DNA of 64,000 nucleotides. Origin: Eulemur rufifrons. Its lineage: Eukaryota > Chordata > Mammalia > Primates > Lemuridae. Every line of letters begins with the position of its first letter. The stretch's first letter is position 1. A model generated the notes under the pieces. That model ran no database searches, was not told the origin of the DNA, and saw only the letters and a program-made list of their open reading frames with translations. Positions 46,597 through 58,623 of this stretch are shown piece by piece. Location: the NCBI RefSeq assembly GCF_041146395.1, contig NC_090995.1, forward strand, positions 12,068,501 through 12,132,500. The letters run 5' to 3'. A program made the translations under genes and the position numbers.

Positions 46597-48015
46597 CAGT
46601 TGGCCCTTGAAGAACATGGGGCTTAGGGCCGCTGATTCCCATACAGTTGAAAATCCGTGTATAACTTTTGACTCCCCACAAACGTAATTACCAATAGCCC
46701 ACTGTTAACCAGAAACCTTACCGATAACATAAACAGTTGATTAACACATATTTTGTATGTATATGTAATATATACTATAATCTTACAGTAAGCTAGATAA
46801 AAGAAAATGTTATTAAGAAAATCATAAGGAAGAGAAAATGTATTTGCTGTTCATTAAGTGGAAGTGGATCATCACAGAGATCTCTGTCCTTGATTTCACA
46901 GTAAGCAGGCTGGGGAGGAGGAAGAGGAGGGATCGATCTTGCTGTCTCGGGGTGGCAGAGGCAGAAGCGGTGGAAGGGGGGGAGGCGGGAGAGGCAGACA
47001 CACTCAGCGTAGCTTTACAGAAAAACATGGTAATTTCTGTCTGGCTTATTTTTTGCTTTTTCATTTCTCTAAAAATGTTGCTGTCACCAATCCTTCCTCC
47101 TCTGTTTGCTTAGGTTCCGGTGCCCTTACCATGGAAGGGTGCATGTTGTGGAAGAAGTCAGAAGCAGTCTTGAATAATCAGAATGCTTCTGCCAGATTGC
47201 TCAATGTCAGCTTGTTTTCTGGCACTGCTGCTTCTGTGTCTTCCTCCTCATTGTGTGGCGCTGGGCGGAAGCATTTATCTCCATCCAGTCCTCTTCTGTT
47301 AATTCCTCCGGTGTGGTGGTTATTAGCTTTTGAATTTCTCCAAGATCTGTATCTTAAAACCCTTCACCCCCTACCTTTTTTTTTTTTTTTTTTTGCCATA
47401 TCCACAATCTCTTTTATGATTTCCTTGATTGGCTTTGTCGTAAATCCTATGAAGTAATGCATAACATCTGGACATAGTTTTCTCCCGCAGGAATTTGTTT
47501 CAGTCTTGATGGCTTTCACAGCTTTTTCTGTAGCAACAGTGGCATCTTCAGTGGTGTAATCCTTCCAGACTTTCATGGTGTCCTATCAGGGTTCTCTTCC
47601 ATACATAGCATTGGCAATTCTCTCCATAGAGTACCATGTACAATGAGCCTTAAAGGTCCTTATGACCCCCAGATCTAGAGGCTGAATTTAAGAGTCTTTG
47701 TGTCTGGTGGCAAGTAGACCACTTGTACGCTTTTGGTCTGTGTGTGCACAAGTTTTGATAAATTTTAACGTTTTACAATAGATCGTGTATATTTTATAGT
47801 ACAAAATGATACATAGACTAATATCTATATGTATATTATACATTCATGGCATACCTAATTTTTTCTTAATTTTTTCGATATTTCTAGGCTATGTGGCTTC
47901 TCTGTGAGTTTTTCCAAATTGTCGCAAATCTCCCCAATATTTTCCAATATATTTATTGAAAAACATCCACATATAACTGGACCTATGCAGTTCAAATCTG
48001 AGGTTTTCCTTTAGC
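46597..48015 (-). mobile_element. Tigger DNA transposon with transposase remnant
   Basis: About 1.4 kb pogo/Tigger-type element, starting cagttggcccttgaagaaca after a TA (46595-46596) and ending in degraded terminal-repeat wording (ggacctatgcagttcaaatc at 47980-47999). Its left end is collinear with the 471-bp MITE at 14574. The minus strand keeps pieces of the transposase C-terminal part: 47364-47576 reads VKAIKTETNSCGRKLCPDV then IKEIIKEIVDMAKK, and 46822-47064 starts MKKQKISQTEITMFFCKAT. These match the tail of Tigger transposases (DDE-type with a CENP-B-like DNA-binding head, which is absent). Frames are broken and a T run (47379-47396) interrupts them. Confidence 0.87.
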
Positions 48016-48019
48016 TTGA

Positions 48020-48345
48020 CATATGTGATTAGGTGTTAATAATACCAATGGGAAAACACTTATTCCACATGTTGTATGAGATTGAACCATACACATTACT
48101 GATACTCTACCCTTTCTGACCTAACAAAACTGGCAATTTCATCTGACTCGACATAATAGAAAGCAAGAATTTTTTCTAAAAATCTTTATATTCTTTGTGA
48201 TTTGATTTCCTCAGTTTGTCACTTTTATTCATTCATTCAACAACATAATTAACTCTTCATTTTTAAGTCGTATAATACACATATTCTGGGAGATTTTAAG
48301 GACTACAAGTGGTTGGTTAGAAATTATTTGTTAAATTTCTGTTAC
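48020..48345. other. no recognised feature
   Basis: A short attc repeat (48227-48240) is the only recognisable word. The L1 to the left of the Tigger does not obviously resume here. Confidence 0.45.
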
Positions 48346-48349
48346 TCTG

Positions 48350-48490
48350 GCACCAAGTGAAAGGCTTTGCATATGTTATCTCTAATCCTGACAATAAACC
48401 GGAGAGATGAATTACTATAAATGGCAGAGCTAAGATCTGAACCCTTTTACGACCTAGTCTTGGAAGTCCTATAGTATCACTCCCCACATT
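48350..48490 (-). repeat. MIR SINE fragment
   Basis: Antisense MIR-like wording: catatgttatctctaatcct, gacaataaaccggagagatg, ggcagagctaagatctgaac, agtcctatagtatcac. Confidence 0.52.
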
Positions 48491-48991
48491 TTACTTGTTA
48501 GAAGTGAGTCTCCATTTCAGGGGGAATGGAGATACAGGCTTTTCCTCTTGAAGGTCGGAGTATGAAAGAATTTGCTGACATTTTAAAATCACCACAATGC
48601 TTGGGACTTTTGGATGTACTTTCTGTCGTCATGAAAAATTTATTTTGCCCTCTAAATAGTGCCTTATCTTTGATGTCCATGTAAATGATTTACAGACGAT
48701 TAGTGGTCACTCCTGAGTTCTCTGTCTTCCAGTTTTAACTTGAGACATGGTCTATTAATTATACACAATGGAAGCAATTACTCTGAATGTTTTTGCTAGA
48801 ACGGAGATCTTAATCTTCTTCCAGTTTTTCATGTTTGATTTTTTAAAAAAAACTATTTTATTGAATTTACAGAATATATAACTAATCTATAAGTTGTTTC
48901 TGTTGATTCTGTGAAAGCACTACACCCTATCTCTTGTTTTTTCTGATAATTATTTTGTATTAACCAGATGTACCTTTTGATTAATTCCTAG

Positions 48992-49145
48992 TGACAGTTT
49001 ACAGACTGCTGATGGGCAATCGGCAGGTCTAGTTTCCCGAAAGAAAATTGCAGACCATGTTACAGAGCGAAAACATATGTGGCCCAGTCTCTCAGTGTAT
49101 GTACAGAATAAGATGCCAGATTTTCTTGACAGCTTGGAGATGTGA
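48992..49145 (+). other. candidate coding (terminal) exon, unproven
   Basis: After a T-rich tract ending ttaattcctag (48991), one frame is open for about 50 codons to a TGA at 49143-49145. The stretch has balanced, protein-like composition (it contains KKIADHVTERKHMWPSLSVY and ends NKMPDFLDSLEM). No start codon precedes it in frame close by, so it would have to be a spliced, last coding exon. No domain or parent gene is recognised, and no clear polyadenylation signal lies within the next 150 bp. A chance open frame, or an old repeat, is a serious alternative. Confidence 0.3.
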
Positions 49146-49578
49146 AGAGCTTTGAGAGCAGAGTGAGAAAACTCGAGTGTGTGAAAGGGCTGACAACTGT
49201 GATCTAAACCACGCCTTTATATTTATGGCTAATCTAGAGAGTAGAATGGAGGTTTCTGAGATAACTTGAATTGCAGTATTTCTTCATGTGGTGTGTCATA
49301 TTTGACAGAGGAAATATTGCATTCAGGACTTCATATTCACTCTTGGATATCAACCTGTCAGACGGTGTGCAGAAAAATCACAGAGAAATACTGAGATAGG
49401 TTATTGATTTAATAATGTCCTATAGTGAATCGATGATTAAAAACCAGGAATAAGACCCAAGATTATTAGTGACCCAGACCATACTTTCTGATCTGATCTT
49501 CCTCGGCAAACTCTCAAATTCTCTGTCCTGAATTTTTAGGGATTGTTTTCTTGTTAGTTTGTTTTTCTTTAAGCCATC
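49146..49578. other. no recognised feature
   Basis: Unique-looking flank. It would be the 3' UTR if the candidate exon at 48992 were real. Confidence 0.4.
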
Positions 49579-49642
49579 TGCTGTGATTTGAAGGTGTCCC
49601 CTCCAGAATTTAGGTGTTGAAGCATAATGGCCATTGTGATGG

Positions 49643-50374
<732 letters not shown>

Positions 50375-50689
50375 AGTGGTGATAAGACCATGAGGGCTTC
50401 TTTCTCATGAATGGGACTAAGGCTCTTATAAAAGAGGCTTCATGCGGCATTAGGCGTCTTGCCCTTCCCCATTGTTCCCTGTTAGGACACAGCGTTCCTC
50501 GCTTCCAGGGGCTACAGCAACTTAGAAGCAGAAGGTACCCTCACCAGACAACCCAGCCTGCCAGTGCCTTGGTCCTGGATTTCTCAGCCTCCAGAACTGT
50601 GAGGAAATAAATTCTTATTATTTATAAGCTACTTGGTTTCAGGTAGTCTGTTATCACAGCACAGATGGACTAAGATACTGTTTTCTGAA

Positions 50690-51490
50690 TTTTTTTACAT
50701 TTTTAATTAAGTAAAATTGACCTTTTTTGGTATAGCGCTCTATGGATTTTGGTACATATGCAGATTAGTGTCATCACTGCCATAATGAGGGTACAGAACA
50801 GCTTTATCACCCCAGACGACTTTGGTCTATCCCATTATAATCACAGTCTTCCTCCACCTCTAACCCCTGGCAACCACTCACCTGTCTCCATCAATATAGT
50901 TTTCTCTTTTCAAGGTGGCGTAAGTGGAATTGTGCAGTATGTGATCTTTTGAGACTAGTTTCTTTCATTCAGCATAATGCCTTTGAGAATCATCCAGGTT
51001 ATTTTATGTATCAATAATTCATTCACTTTTTTTTTTGTTGTTGAATTGTATGAGTGTTCCACAGTTTATTTATCCGTTCACTTACTGAGGGACATTGGGT
51101 TGTTTGCATTTTTTGGCTGTTAGAATAGAGACGCTGAAAACTTTTGTGTATAGGTTTTGTGTGAACAAAAGTTTTTGTTTCTCTGGTGCAAAGGTCAGCA
51201 AACTTTTTCTGTAAATGGCTCGATAGGAAGTATTTTATGCCAACTGGTCTCAGTTGCAGCTACTCTGCTGCTGTAGTGTGCAATCCATAGAGAGTCCAAA
51301 GTGAATGGGTGTGGCTGTGTTCAAATAAAATTTTGGTCACAGAAGTGGGGGTGTGGGCTGGATTTGGTACCACGGCTGTCACTTGCCAACCCCTGTTCTG
51401 TTCTGCAGTAAATACCTGGCAGTGGGATTGCCAGGTACAGGATAAATATATGTTTAACTTGATAAAAAATCGCCGAACTTCCAGTTCATC
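50690..51490 (-). mobile_element. L1 LINE, ORF2 end and 3' UTR, antisense
   Basis: Antisense L1: ggattttggtacatatgcag, cccctggcaaccactcacct, tttctttcattcagcataat, attgggttgtttgcattttt, and after a hAT insertion aaatacctggcagtgggatt and cgccgaacttccag. Dead and 5'-truncated. Confidence 0.85.
51189..51395. mobile_element. hAT-Charlie MITE (MER1-like) inside L1
   Basis: About 207 bp with inverted ends caaaggtcagcaaact (left) and the complement of cttgccaacccctg (right). Internal wording tttttctgtaaatggctcga, gaatgggtgtggctgtgttc and gggctggatttggtacc matches non-autonomous Charlie elements. The L1 continues on both sides (ttctctggtg, then aaatacctgg). No clean 8-bp duplication remains. Confidence 0.8.
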
Positions 51491-51495
51491 GATTT

Positions 51496-52635
51496 TGAAA
51501 AAATACATAGTTTAGTAAAATTTGAATTACGGGATGTTACTGAACTCAGACCTTATAGTGCACACAGCAGGCTCACATGATTTATGAGAAGACAGGCTTT
51601 TGTCACGTCTTACATTGAGGATCTATTTTGCCTTCTACTTTTATTCATATTCATGTGTGGTCTTTTGGCTTGGATGTATCTTTTCTTCACAAATAAAGTG
51701 CATACCCTTTTTTCAGTAATTTGTATTTGAATTAGTTGGATATGGTGGGACATTTCAGGGAGACTGCCTTTTTAAAGTATTAGTAGCAAAGGATCAGAGA
51801 GCTGCTGTGTTTTTAAATCAGTTAAACAGTTAATTTCATGCTAGAAACTGAGTGTAACTGGATAGGCAGCCATCATACCATGGCATGAAATCTTTTCAGT
51901 GCCAAACGTGTACCTTTTCATTACAGCCCACGCTGTTTACCCAGTGGGAGCTCACCTACAACATCATGTCTTTGTTCTGTGTGAGTTCCTGGTGACAGCT
52001 TAGGTGTTACATCTTAGGTTTATACCCAAGTACCCTAGGAGTTCTTCTTAGGAACAACATCCTACAGATGCGGATGGGAGGTGGTTGTGTTTGTTTTATC
52101 TGCAGAATGCAGAATTAGCTTTCTGTTTTGTTGTGATTCACTTTGCCACAAAAGCTGGGATTTGGGATTAAAAGGAAGGCAACTCGTCTTGGATATATTG
52201 TGCCAATAGATAAGGAAGTTGGAGATGATGAATAAAGCAGAGGAGGTATAACTCTCTAGTTAGGGTTTACTATTTATTACTTTTTCTCTTCTGAAAAAGC
52301 AGTGAAGCCCAGGACCATGACGACGTTAGGAGGTGGGAAGAACGTTTTGTACCAGTAGTAGACAGTCCCACTTGTCTTGATGTGATGGTTGAAAGGTTGT
52401 ACCTGTGGGTGGGAAGTGCTACACTGTTGATAAGATACGCTTTTTTACAAGAGTTAACTCTCTGGAAAATAAACGATTTCCTACGTTCTGTGGGCCTGTG
52501 CTGTGGCAGTGGAATCATTGGTCTGGAAATTGAACATGATCTTCTTTGGGAAGCAAATAAAAGTCACAGTCATCTTCCCAGAATATACATGCATTCACAG
52601 ATTTAGTATGATGTTTCAGGGCTTCATTTACTCCT
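51496..52635. other. no recognised feature
   Basis: About 1.1 kb of unique-looking sequence. Opposed 74- and 82-codon frames at 52270-52606 overlap each other and show no family resemblance. Confidence 0.45.
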
Positions 52636-52639
52636 AAGC

Positions 52640-52830
52640 CAACACTGTCCAATATAACTTTCTGTGACAGTTGAAATGGTCTATATTGTTTTGTCTATTA
52701 CAGTAGACACTAGACACATACAGTTTTGGGCACTGCAAATATGGCTAATGCAAGTGAGGAACTAGATTTTTTTTACTTAATGTATTTAAATTAATTTGAG
52801 TTTAAGTTTAAATAGCCACATATAAATACT
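52640..52830. mobile_element. short DNA-transposon-like repeat
   Basis: cactgtccaatataactttc at the left, aatatggctaatgcaagtga in the middle and aagtttaaatagccacatat at the right match a common mammalian MITE-like repeat whose consensus contains 'actgtccaatatggtagccac'. Its right terminal repeat is not seen. Confidence 0.5.
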
Positions 52831-52834
52831 TGCT

Positions 52835-53258
52835 GCCATTGTTCACCTCTGAAGCAATTTTTACAGTCAGACAATAGTCATCGTATGTTGCTATTTTGAG
52901 CTAAATTTTAACATAGGTTCGGTTGTCTTCTAAGAATGTAACTTATATGTAACTTAAGGAGATTTAATGGAGTTTCCAGTATTTGATCCTGTTTCTTCCA
53001 TAATGCAGTGTCCAGAGTCGGTTTGTCTTGGGCTGTGAGGCTTGTTCAGAGAAGGCGAGGTGAGAACACGTACGTATTGAGTGTTGCCTTGTAGGCTCTC
53101 CCGTGTCACTGTGTCCTGCAGTAGGAGCACTCTGGTGATTCAGGGCCACCTTGGCTCAAGATTCTTAGAAGTGCATTTCTCACATTTGAACATTTTTTAG
53201 TAACAAGAAAAGAAAGTTATGGTGACCTGCGTAAAGTCTGATCCTAACATTTCTGTGG
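52835..53258. other. no recognised feature
   Basis: Nothing recognised. Confidence 0.45.
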
Positions 53259-53261
53259 CCG

Positions 53262-53435
53262 TGATTCTCAACCCTGGATGCACGTTAGAATCAACTGGGG
53301 AGCCTGGAAAAACCGTGCCCAGCTCTAGCCCCAGAGATTCTGACTGGAGTGGGATGGGTTCTGGGCATGAGGATATTTTCTAAAGCTCCCTACTTGATTC
53401 TGTCATCCAGCTAGGGTTGGGATCTTCCGTGTGTG
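53262..53435. mobile_element. MER20 hAT-Charlie MITE
   Basis: gtgattctcaaccctggatg, cacgttagaatcaactgggg, agccccagagattctgactg, ggttctgggcatgaggatat, aaagctccctacttgattct, and agggttgggatctt in the order of MER20, with the expected near-palindromic ends. MER20 copies serve as regulatory elements in some mammalian tissues; nothing here shows such activity. Confidence 0.75.
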
Positions 53436-53439
53436 GGTT

Positions 53440-54305
53440 AGAGGACCTGGGCCACCCCTGTCAAGGAAAAATTCTGAATTAGAGACTAATTTATAACCTT
53501 CCACCTACCCCTTTCTAGTTGGAGCCCAGACTTTGAGTGTTGAGTAAAATGCCGCAAGAGCAGTGAGCCCTCTTGTGCTCACAGGTTCAGAACCTGTTAC
53601 ACAAGGAATGCCCTAAAGGTCAGCGTAGGGGAAGAGAAATTAGTGGGGTTTTGTTTTTAATCTTTATTATCATTGAATTTATTGGTAAATTAAGACCGTA
53701 AATGACTTGTGAGTAGAAACGGCTTTTTAAATGAACTTGATGTATAGAGTTACCATTTATAAATTTGGTTACTATATCATATGTGTCTTGAGAATTATTT
53801 ATTTCTAATAGGCTATTTAAAGGAGAATATGTGTTATATGTCCACCTATAGGCTTACACACATTTAACATATCTTTGGAAAGATATTTAAGAAATTAGTA
53901 ATGATGCTCTGGGGAGGGGAACTGGACCCTGGGATGGGATATCAACTTTTACTGTTTATTCTGTTCACTGTGGTCTTAACTCCATGCTTTTATTAAATTT
54001 CAAAAAATAGTTTTCAATGACTAAAAATGCTTTTTAAAAGTTTTATAAATATGCTTATAGTTTTTTCTGTTTCGAAAATGGAAAATAACCTCACCTTCTT
54101 TGAAACTGAGGGTCTTTTCTTACTATTTGATACGGTATTTCTTATTTGGATGTGTTATTTAGGTGCACACATCAACTTTCCCTCTCTTGAAATTTTTGGG
54201 TTCCTTTTTTTTTTCCACATTTTCTTTTACCGTTTTATCCACGTCCAAATTTGTCTTTTTTTATCTTTTGCACTAATTCTTATTCCTTTATTCTATTTCC
54301 AACTT
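53440..54305. other. no recognised feature
   Basis: AT-rich, unique-looking. A 94-codon, hydrophobic, phenylalanine-rich frame at 54027-54311 reflects T-richness. Confidence 0.45.
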
Positions 54306-54309
54306 AGTT

Positions 54310-55155
54310 AATGGCACTACCATTGTTCCTGTCACCCAGCCTGCAATTCCGAGTCCTCTTCATCTCTTCCCTGTGATCCTGAAAGACATCCACTTCCCAG
54401 TGTGTCTATCCTGTGTTGGTGGCAGTACTCGTGCTCTCTCATACCACTGTCCCCACCCCTGCCTCCACCGGCACTGCCTTTATTGTTGAAGGAGCATTTA
54501 AAACTGCAGTCCCCAACCCCCAGTCAGTGCCTGTTAGGAAATGTCCCCAGCCCCATCCCCAGTCCGTGGAAAAATTCTCTTCCATGAAACTGGTCCCTGG
54601 TGCCAAGAAGGTTGGGGACCGCTGATACCCGTCCCACACTTCACACTATGTTTAGAAATATTTTCTCAACACATATTACTCTCCTGCTTGATAGTTTATC
54701 TTTAGCCTTTCACATAAAGCCTTTCAGGATCTGCCTATCTACCTTTTCTGCGCAAGCCCCGTCTCCAGCGTTCCCCGTGTTTACTCCGTGTTCCCACTTT
54801 GTTGAACTCCTGGGACAAACCAGAAGCACGTGTTGTGCGTTCTCTTCTGTGTGCATACAGTTTATTTGCTAGAAATAAGGTCCAGCCCATTTTCAGCCAA
54901 ATGAACTTCTGTTTAGTTTCTAACACTTAGTTCAGATGTCACCTGCTCTATTCATAGTTAACTGCTTCTTCCTTGTGTTCCCATAGCATCTTGTTTACTT
55001 ATCCATTATTGATTATCATAGCACTTATCATTGCTTACATTGTATCTTTTGGCTTAACCAAGAGCCCCTGGAAGGTAGAATGTTATCTGTTTATCTTTCT
55101 AGCATCTAGCAGAGTAGTGGATGTATTAATAAAAAGTGTTATTAAATGAACAAGA
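54310..55155 (+). mobile_element. L2 LINE, 3' region, sense
   Basis: Good sense L2 series: ggcactaccattgttcctgt, cacccagcctgcaattccga, (hAT insertion), agcctttcaggatctgccta, cttagttcagatgtcacctg, tcatagcacttatcattgct, tggaaggtagaatgttatct, and a 3' end agtggatgtattaataaaaa then ttattaaatgaacaag. Confidence 0.77.
54503..54624. mobile_element. hAT-type MITE inside L2
   Basis: About 120 bp with inverted ends (cagtccccaacccccag and the complement of ggttggggaccgctg). Internal cagtccgtggaaaaattctc and ttccatgaaactggtccctg match a common mammalian Charlie-type element. Likely an internal deletion copy. Confidence 0.68.
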
Positions 55156-55159
55156 AAAT

Positions 55160-56925
55160 AAAAGCACACAGATTTTTGTGCTCTTGCTTTATAATCATTT
55201 GAACTCACTAATTCAGTGTTTTTGAAAATTTACTAAGAGCTAGACTGAATTTTACATTGATAAAGAAAGTTTACTAAGTTATTTATATAACTGAGATTGA
55301 GGAAAATATTTACTTATTTAAAAGAGCTGACATTTTTTAAAGTATCTTCAGGTGATTGATGATTTAAAATACTTTCCATGCAAATCACTCGTGTAAGTAC
55401 AAGACAATTTGACTATTATTTAAAGCAGAAACCAAAGTAAGCCTTTATCAACATAAACTAGGGCTTATGTTCTTGAAAGGAGTAATGCTGTATTTATTTA
55501 ACATATATAGTTTCTATGTTTGATTTATTCTCTACTGCATTTTCGTTTGAATATTGACATTCATTTGCCTTTTATTAATTCTTAGCTTAAATATAATGAT
55601 AAAAATTTACTGTAGTTTCTAAGTTTATATTCTTTATAGATACTTGAATATATATTTAAAGTTGATTCTGTGCTAAATTATTTTTAAAACAATAGTTTTA
55701 GGTCTATAAATCTCGGTGGTCTAGAATTTCTCAAATTTCCAAATAGGAAAATCTAGAGATTGAAAGAAAACATCTGGCGATTGAGAATTATAAGTTCTCC
55801 CCATCTCTGGATGTACCTCCTATAAACTTACCTACGGCAGGAAAGGAAAAGGGCCATTTAAAGATGGTTGAGTAAAAGCATTTAAATTCTATACTTCTTC
55901 CTGGTGCTAACTGAACATAACTAAAAGAATAGGAAGAAATCTTTTAACTTAAATGCAATGAGGAGAAAACCGTAATCCCAAGCCACAGACTGCAAGAATT
56001 GCTGCCAAATACCGTGAACTTGAGAACAAATTGAGGAAGTGTGCAGCCATCTACAGATATTAAACCAGACCTCTCACCCACGGTGGGTGGTATAGGGACC
56101 ACACATAGTGGCAAGCAATGTGGGCTTCAGGAACAGGCACAGATGTACCCCCCCCCCAAAACTGTGGTGGCAGGAAGCAGCAACATGGAGGCATCTTTTT
56201 TTTTTTAATGCAAAGCAGCTGAAGGGAAGTAAACGCTGAATCACAGTGCAGTGATATAAAAGTACATTATTTTATTCACAGAAGAGTAAGGTGATAGTTG
56301 CTGTTGATGTTGGAATGAGTTTCTTCCAAGGTTATTATCTCATATTATTTTCTGAATGAATGAATTTTCTGAATGAAAAGATTGCTCAGAACTTATTAAA
56401 TTACCCAGTACATCACTGAGTTTAATTGCTAATAATAGCTTTCTATTTGTATTTTCCTTTTATGAATTCTGCCAAGAAATCATTTCCTTAATATTGTGAA
56501 CATTAAGGAATATTTGGGGTTGAGGAATAATGTTAACATTGGGGAAGATTTGAACTAAAGAGAACAAGAAACTCTAAAAGGAAAAGAAAATGTAGTTAGG
56601 TGCTAAAACATTTCCTTACGTGTAGTGTATCTAGAGATACTGAGCAGTCTCTGCCAAGACGTTACTCATGAGTCATATTTCTTGTTACCAGTCTGGTTAC
56701 ACCCTTGGTGGAAGATGCACCAAGTAAACATGGGCTTTGTGTTTTCTACTTATTGGGGACAAAAATACTTGACAATTTTGTCCAAATGTTTTAAGGAAGA
56801 CCAAATAGTACTGTCTCTTGAAGGAATAGCTAGAAAATAAAACCGCCATTGCTTTCCTAAATAAAGTTACTTCATAAAGACAGAGTCAGCTTCCATTTAA
56901 TGAGAAGAGAACTGAATATAGAGTT
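55160..56925. other. no recognised gene; possible old L1 5' patch
   Basis: The stretch 55965-56110 (aggagaaaaccgtaatccca, agccacagactgcaagaatt, gctgccaaat) resembles the 5' UTR of old L1 elements, but weakly. A C run lies at 56149-56157 and a T run at 56195-56206. Confidence 0.4.
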
Positions 56926-56929
56926 GTGT

Positions 56930-57110
56930 GTCTTGAATTCAAATTTTAGCTGATACTAATGATTGGATCTTTTTGGCAAATGGCTTAATCTCTCTGAGCT
57001 TGCGTTTTTTCATCTGTAAAGCAGGCATTATACCGTTTTGCTGTAAGGAAGTAAATGAGTCAATTTCTGTGAAAATACCTAGCTTTGTACTCGGCTTGTA
57101 TCTTAAGTGT
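56930..57110 (+). repeat. MIR SINE
   Basis: Sense MIR: cttgaattcaaattttagct, ggcaaatggcttaatctctc, tgagcttgcgttttttcatc, tgtaaagcaggcattatacc, and aagtaaatgagtcaatttct. Confidence 0.68.
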
Positions 57111-57414
57111 GTATTTCCTAAAGACTGACACAGAGGCAGGAAGCAGGGGTTCCTGAGGGACTGACTCCAGCCCTGGCTACTAATAGCTGATACTGTCCCT
57201 TTAGACTTTTAAAAATGATTCAAGGGCAGAATGGCTGGTGTTTTCCACTTGCAAAAACTGGTTACAAACCAATGAGCAGAAAAATTTACGTGTTAATAAT
57301 TAACATATGCAGAGAACAAAGCTGCAAAAACCTGATTAGCTAGAATGGTTTGAGGATAGGCCAGTGAAGTTTACATTGTTTCTTCTATTGTTGAAAGTCT
57401 TTTAAAAATGTGCT

Positions 57415-57640
57415 TCTCTTTCCTGACACTCTTCCTCCCCACCGACCTGCCTCCCTGCAGCTAGATTAAGTTTCCCTGCTGTTCTTTTCCCTAGTATTTC
57501 TTCTGTTATGATGATATAACATGCATCACCTTTATCATCCTTCATTATCTTTGCTACCACCCAGACTCTAAACTCCATGAGGTCAGATATCCTGTCTATT
57601 TTAAATGAGTTATCATTTCCTGGCAAATGGTAAAATGTCA
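57415..57640 (+). mobile_element. L2 LINE 3' fragment
   Basis: The 3' part has cagactctaaactccatgag and gtcagatatcctgtctattt, the L2 motif 'tagactgtaagctccatgagggcagggacc'. The very end is missing. Confidence 0.52.
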
Positions 57641-57644
57641 CATG

Positions 57645-58621
57645 TGCTTGCTGTTGTTGATCTTCACCACTGTATCTCACGGACCTACCTAGCATAACTG
57701 TTAACAATTCATAAATTACTCATCATTCAGAATATTATATTGTATAAATCATCCTTCTAGATCATAATTTTCATCCTGTTTCCATAGAAAGAATGGGAGA
57801 TTTTGCCTAAGTTGTAGTGACCCCAAAATAGTAATAGCAAGTTGCTCTCTTTTTATTAAAGCCAAAAGTGGGTTATTGAATACTAACAGAACCATCTTCG
57901 TATTCCCAAAGTGACTTTGTTGTTATTGGAGACTATTTAGATATGTCTGAGGATTGGAAGAAGCTCAGATTCATTTTGTCATTAAAAGTTGCACAATTTA
58001 TTTTGATTTTATTTAAAAAAACTAGTTTTATTTCTCCCTTTCTTTCTGATGCCAGATGTCTTTCTGGATCTGAGAGAAGAGGCTTGGTCTAGCTCTTCCC
58101 TCTTTGGGTCAGATCCTATTTCCCTCACGGTTTACTAAACATATTGAGTTATTATCATTGGCCAAGAGAGTCATTTCCTCCTCCCCAAGAGGTGTTACCT
58201 TTTGTTAGTATGTGTTTTTGCAAAATGTATGTTTTTTTGTGTGCGTATTTTTAATTTCTAAAAAATGCTACTGTAATATGTATTTCATCTTATTTCTTAG
58301 TGCTTTTCACCCATCACTCTATTTCCAAGATGCAGCCATCATAAATGGATGGAAAATACATACTTTTAAATGACAGTATATGACTATGCATTGCCTATTC
58401 ATTTTCTCAGCGATAGACCTCTTATACAGCCTCCAACAAATCCCTCCCCATGAGAGAATTTCTTAGGGGTATAGATGTAAGAACAGAATGAAAGATTTTA
58501 AGTAACTCGGGGTTGCCCATTAGGTCCCCCACCATTCTATTTTCCCACCAGTCACGTATGTAGTTCCTGTCCATGTGTCTAAGAACACAGGGCTTTTTCC
58601 AGCTTTCTGATTATTATAATC
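57645..58621. other. no recognised feature
   Basis: No gene recognised. The 58270-58450 part could be an old L1 piece. A 100-codon minus frame (58520-58822) runs into the mariner and is a shadow. Confidence 0.4.
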
Positions 58622-58623
58622 TA

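Noticed and set aside
46939..47457. Longest plus-strand open frame (172 codons), rich in G, R and S
   Set aside because: It lies entirely inside the Tigger element, antisense to the transposase remnant, and its composition reflects low-complexity g/a-rich DNA and a T run.
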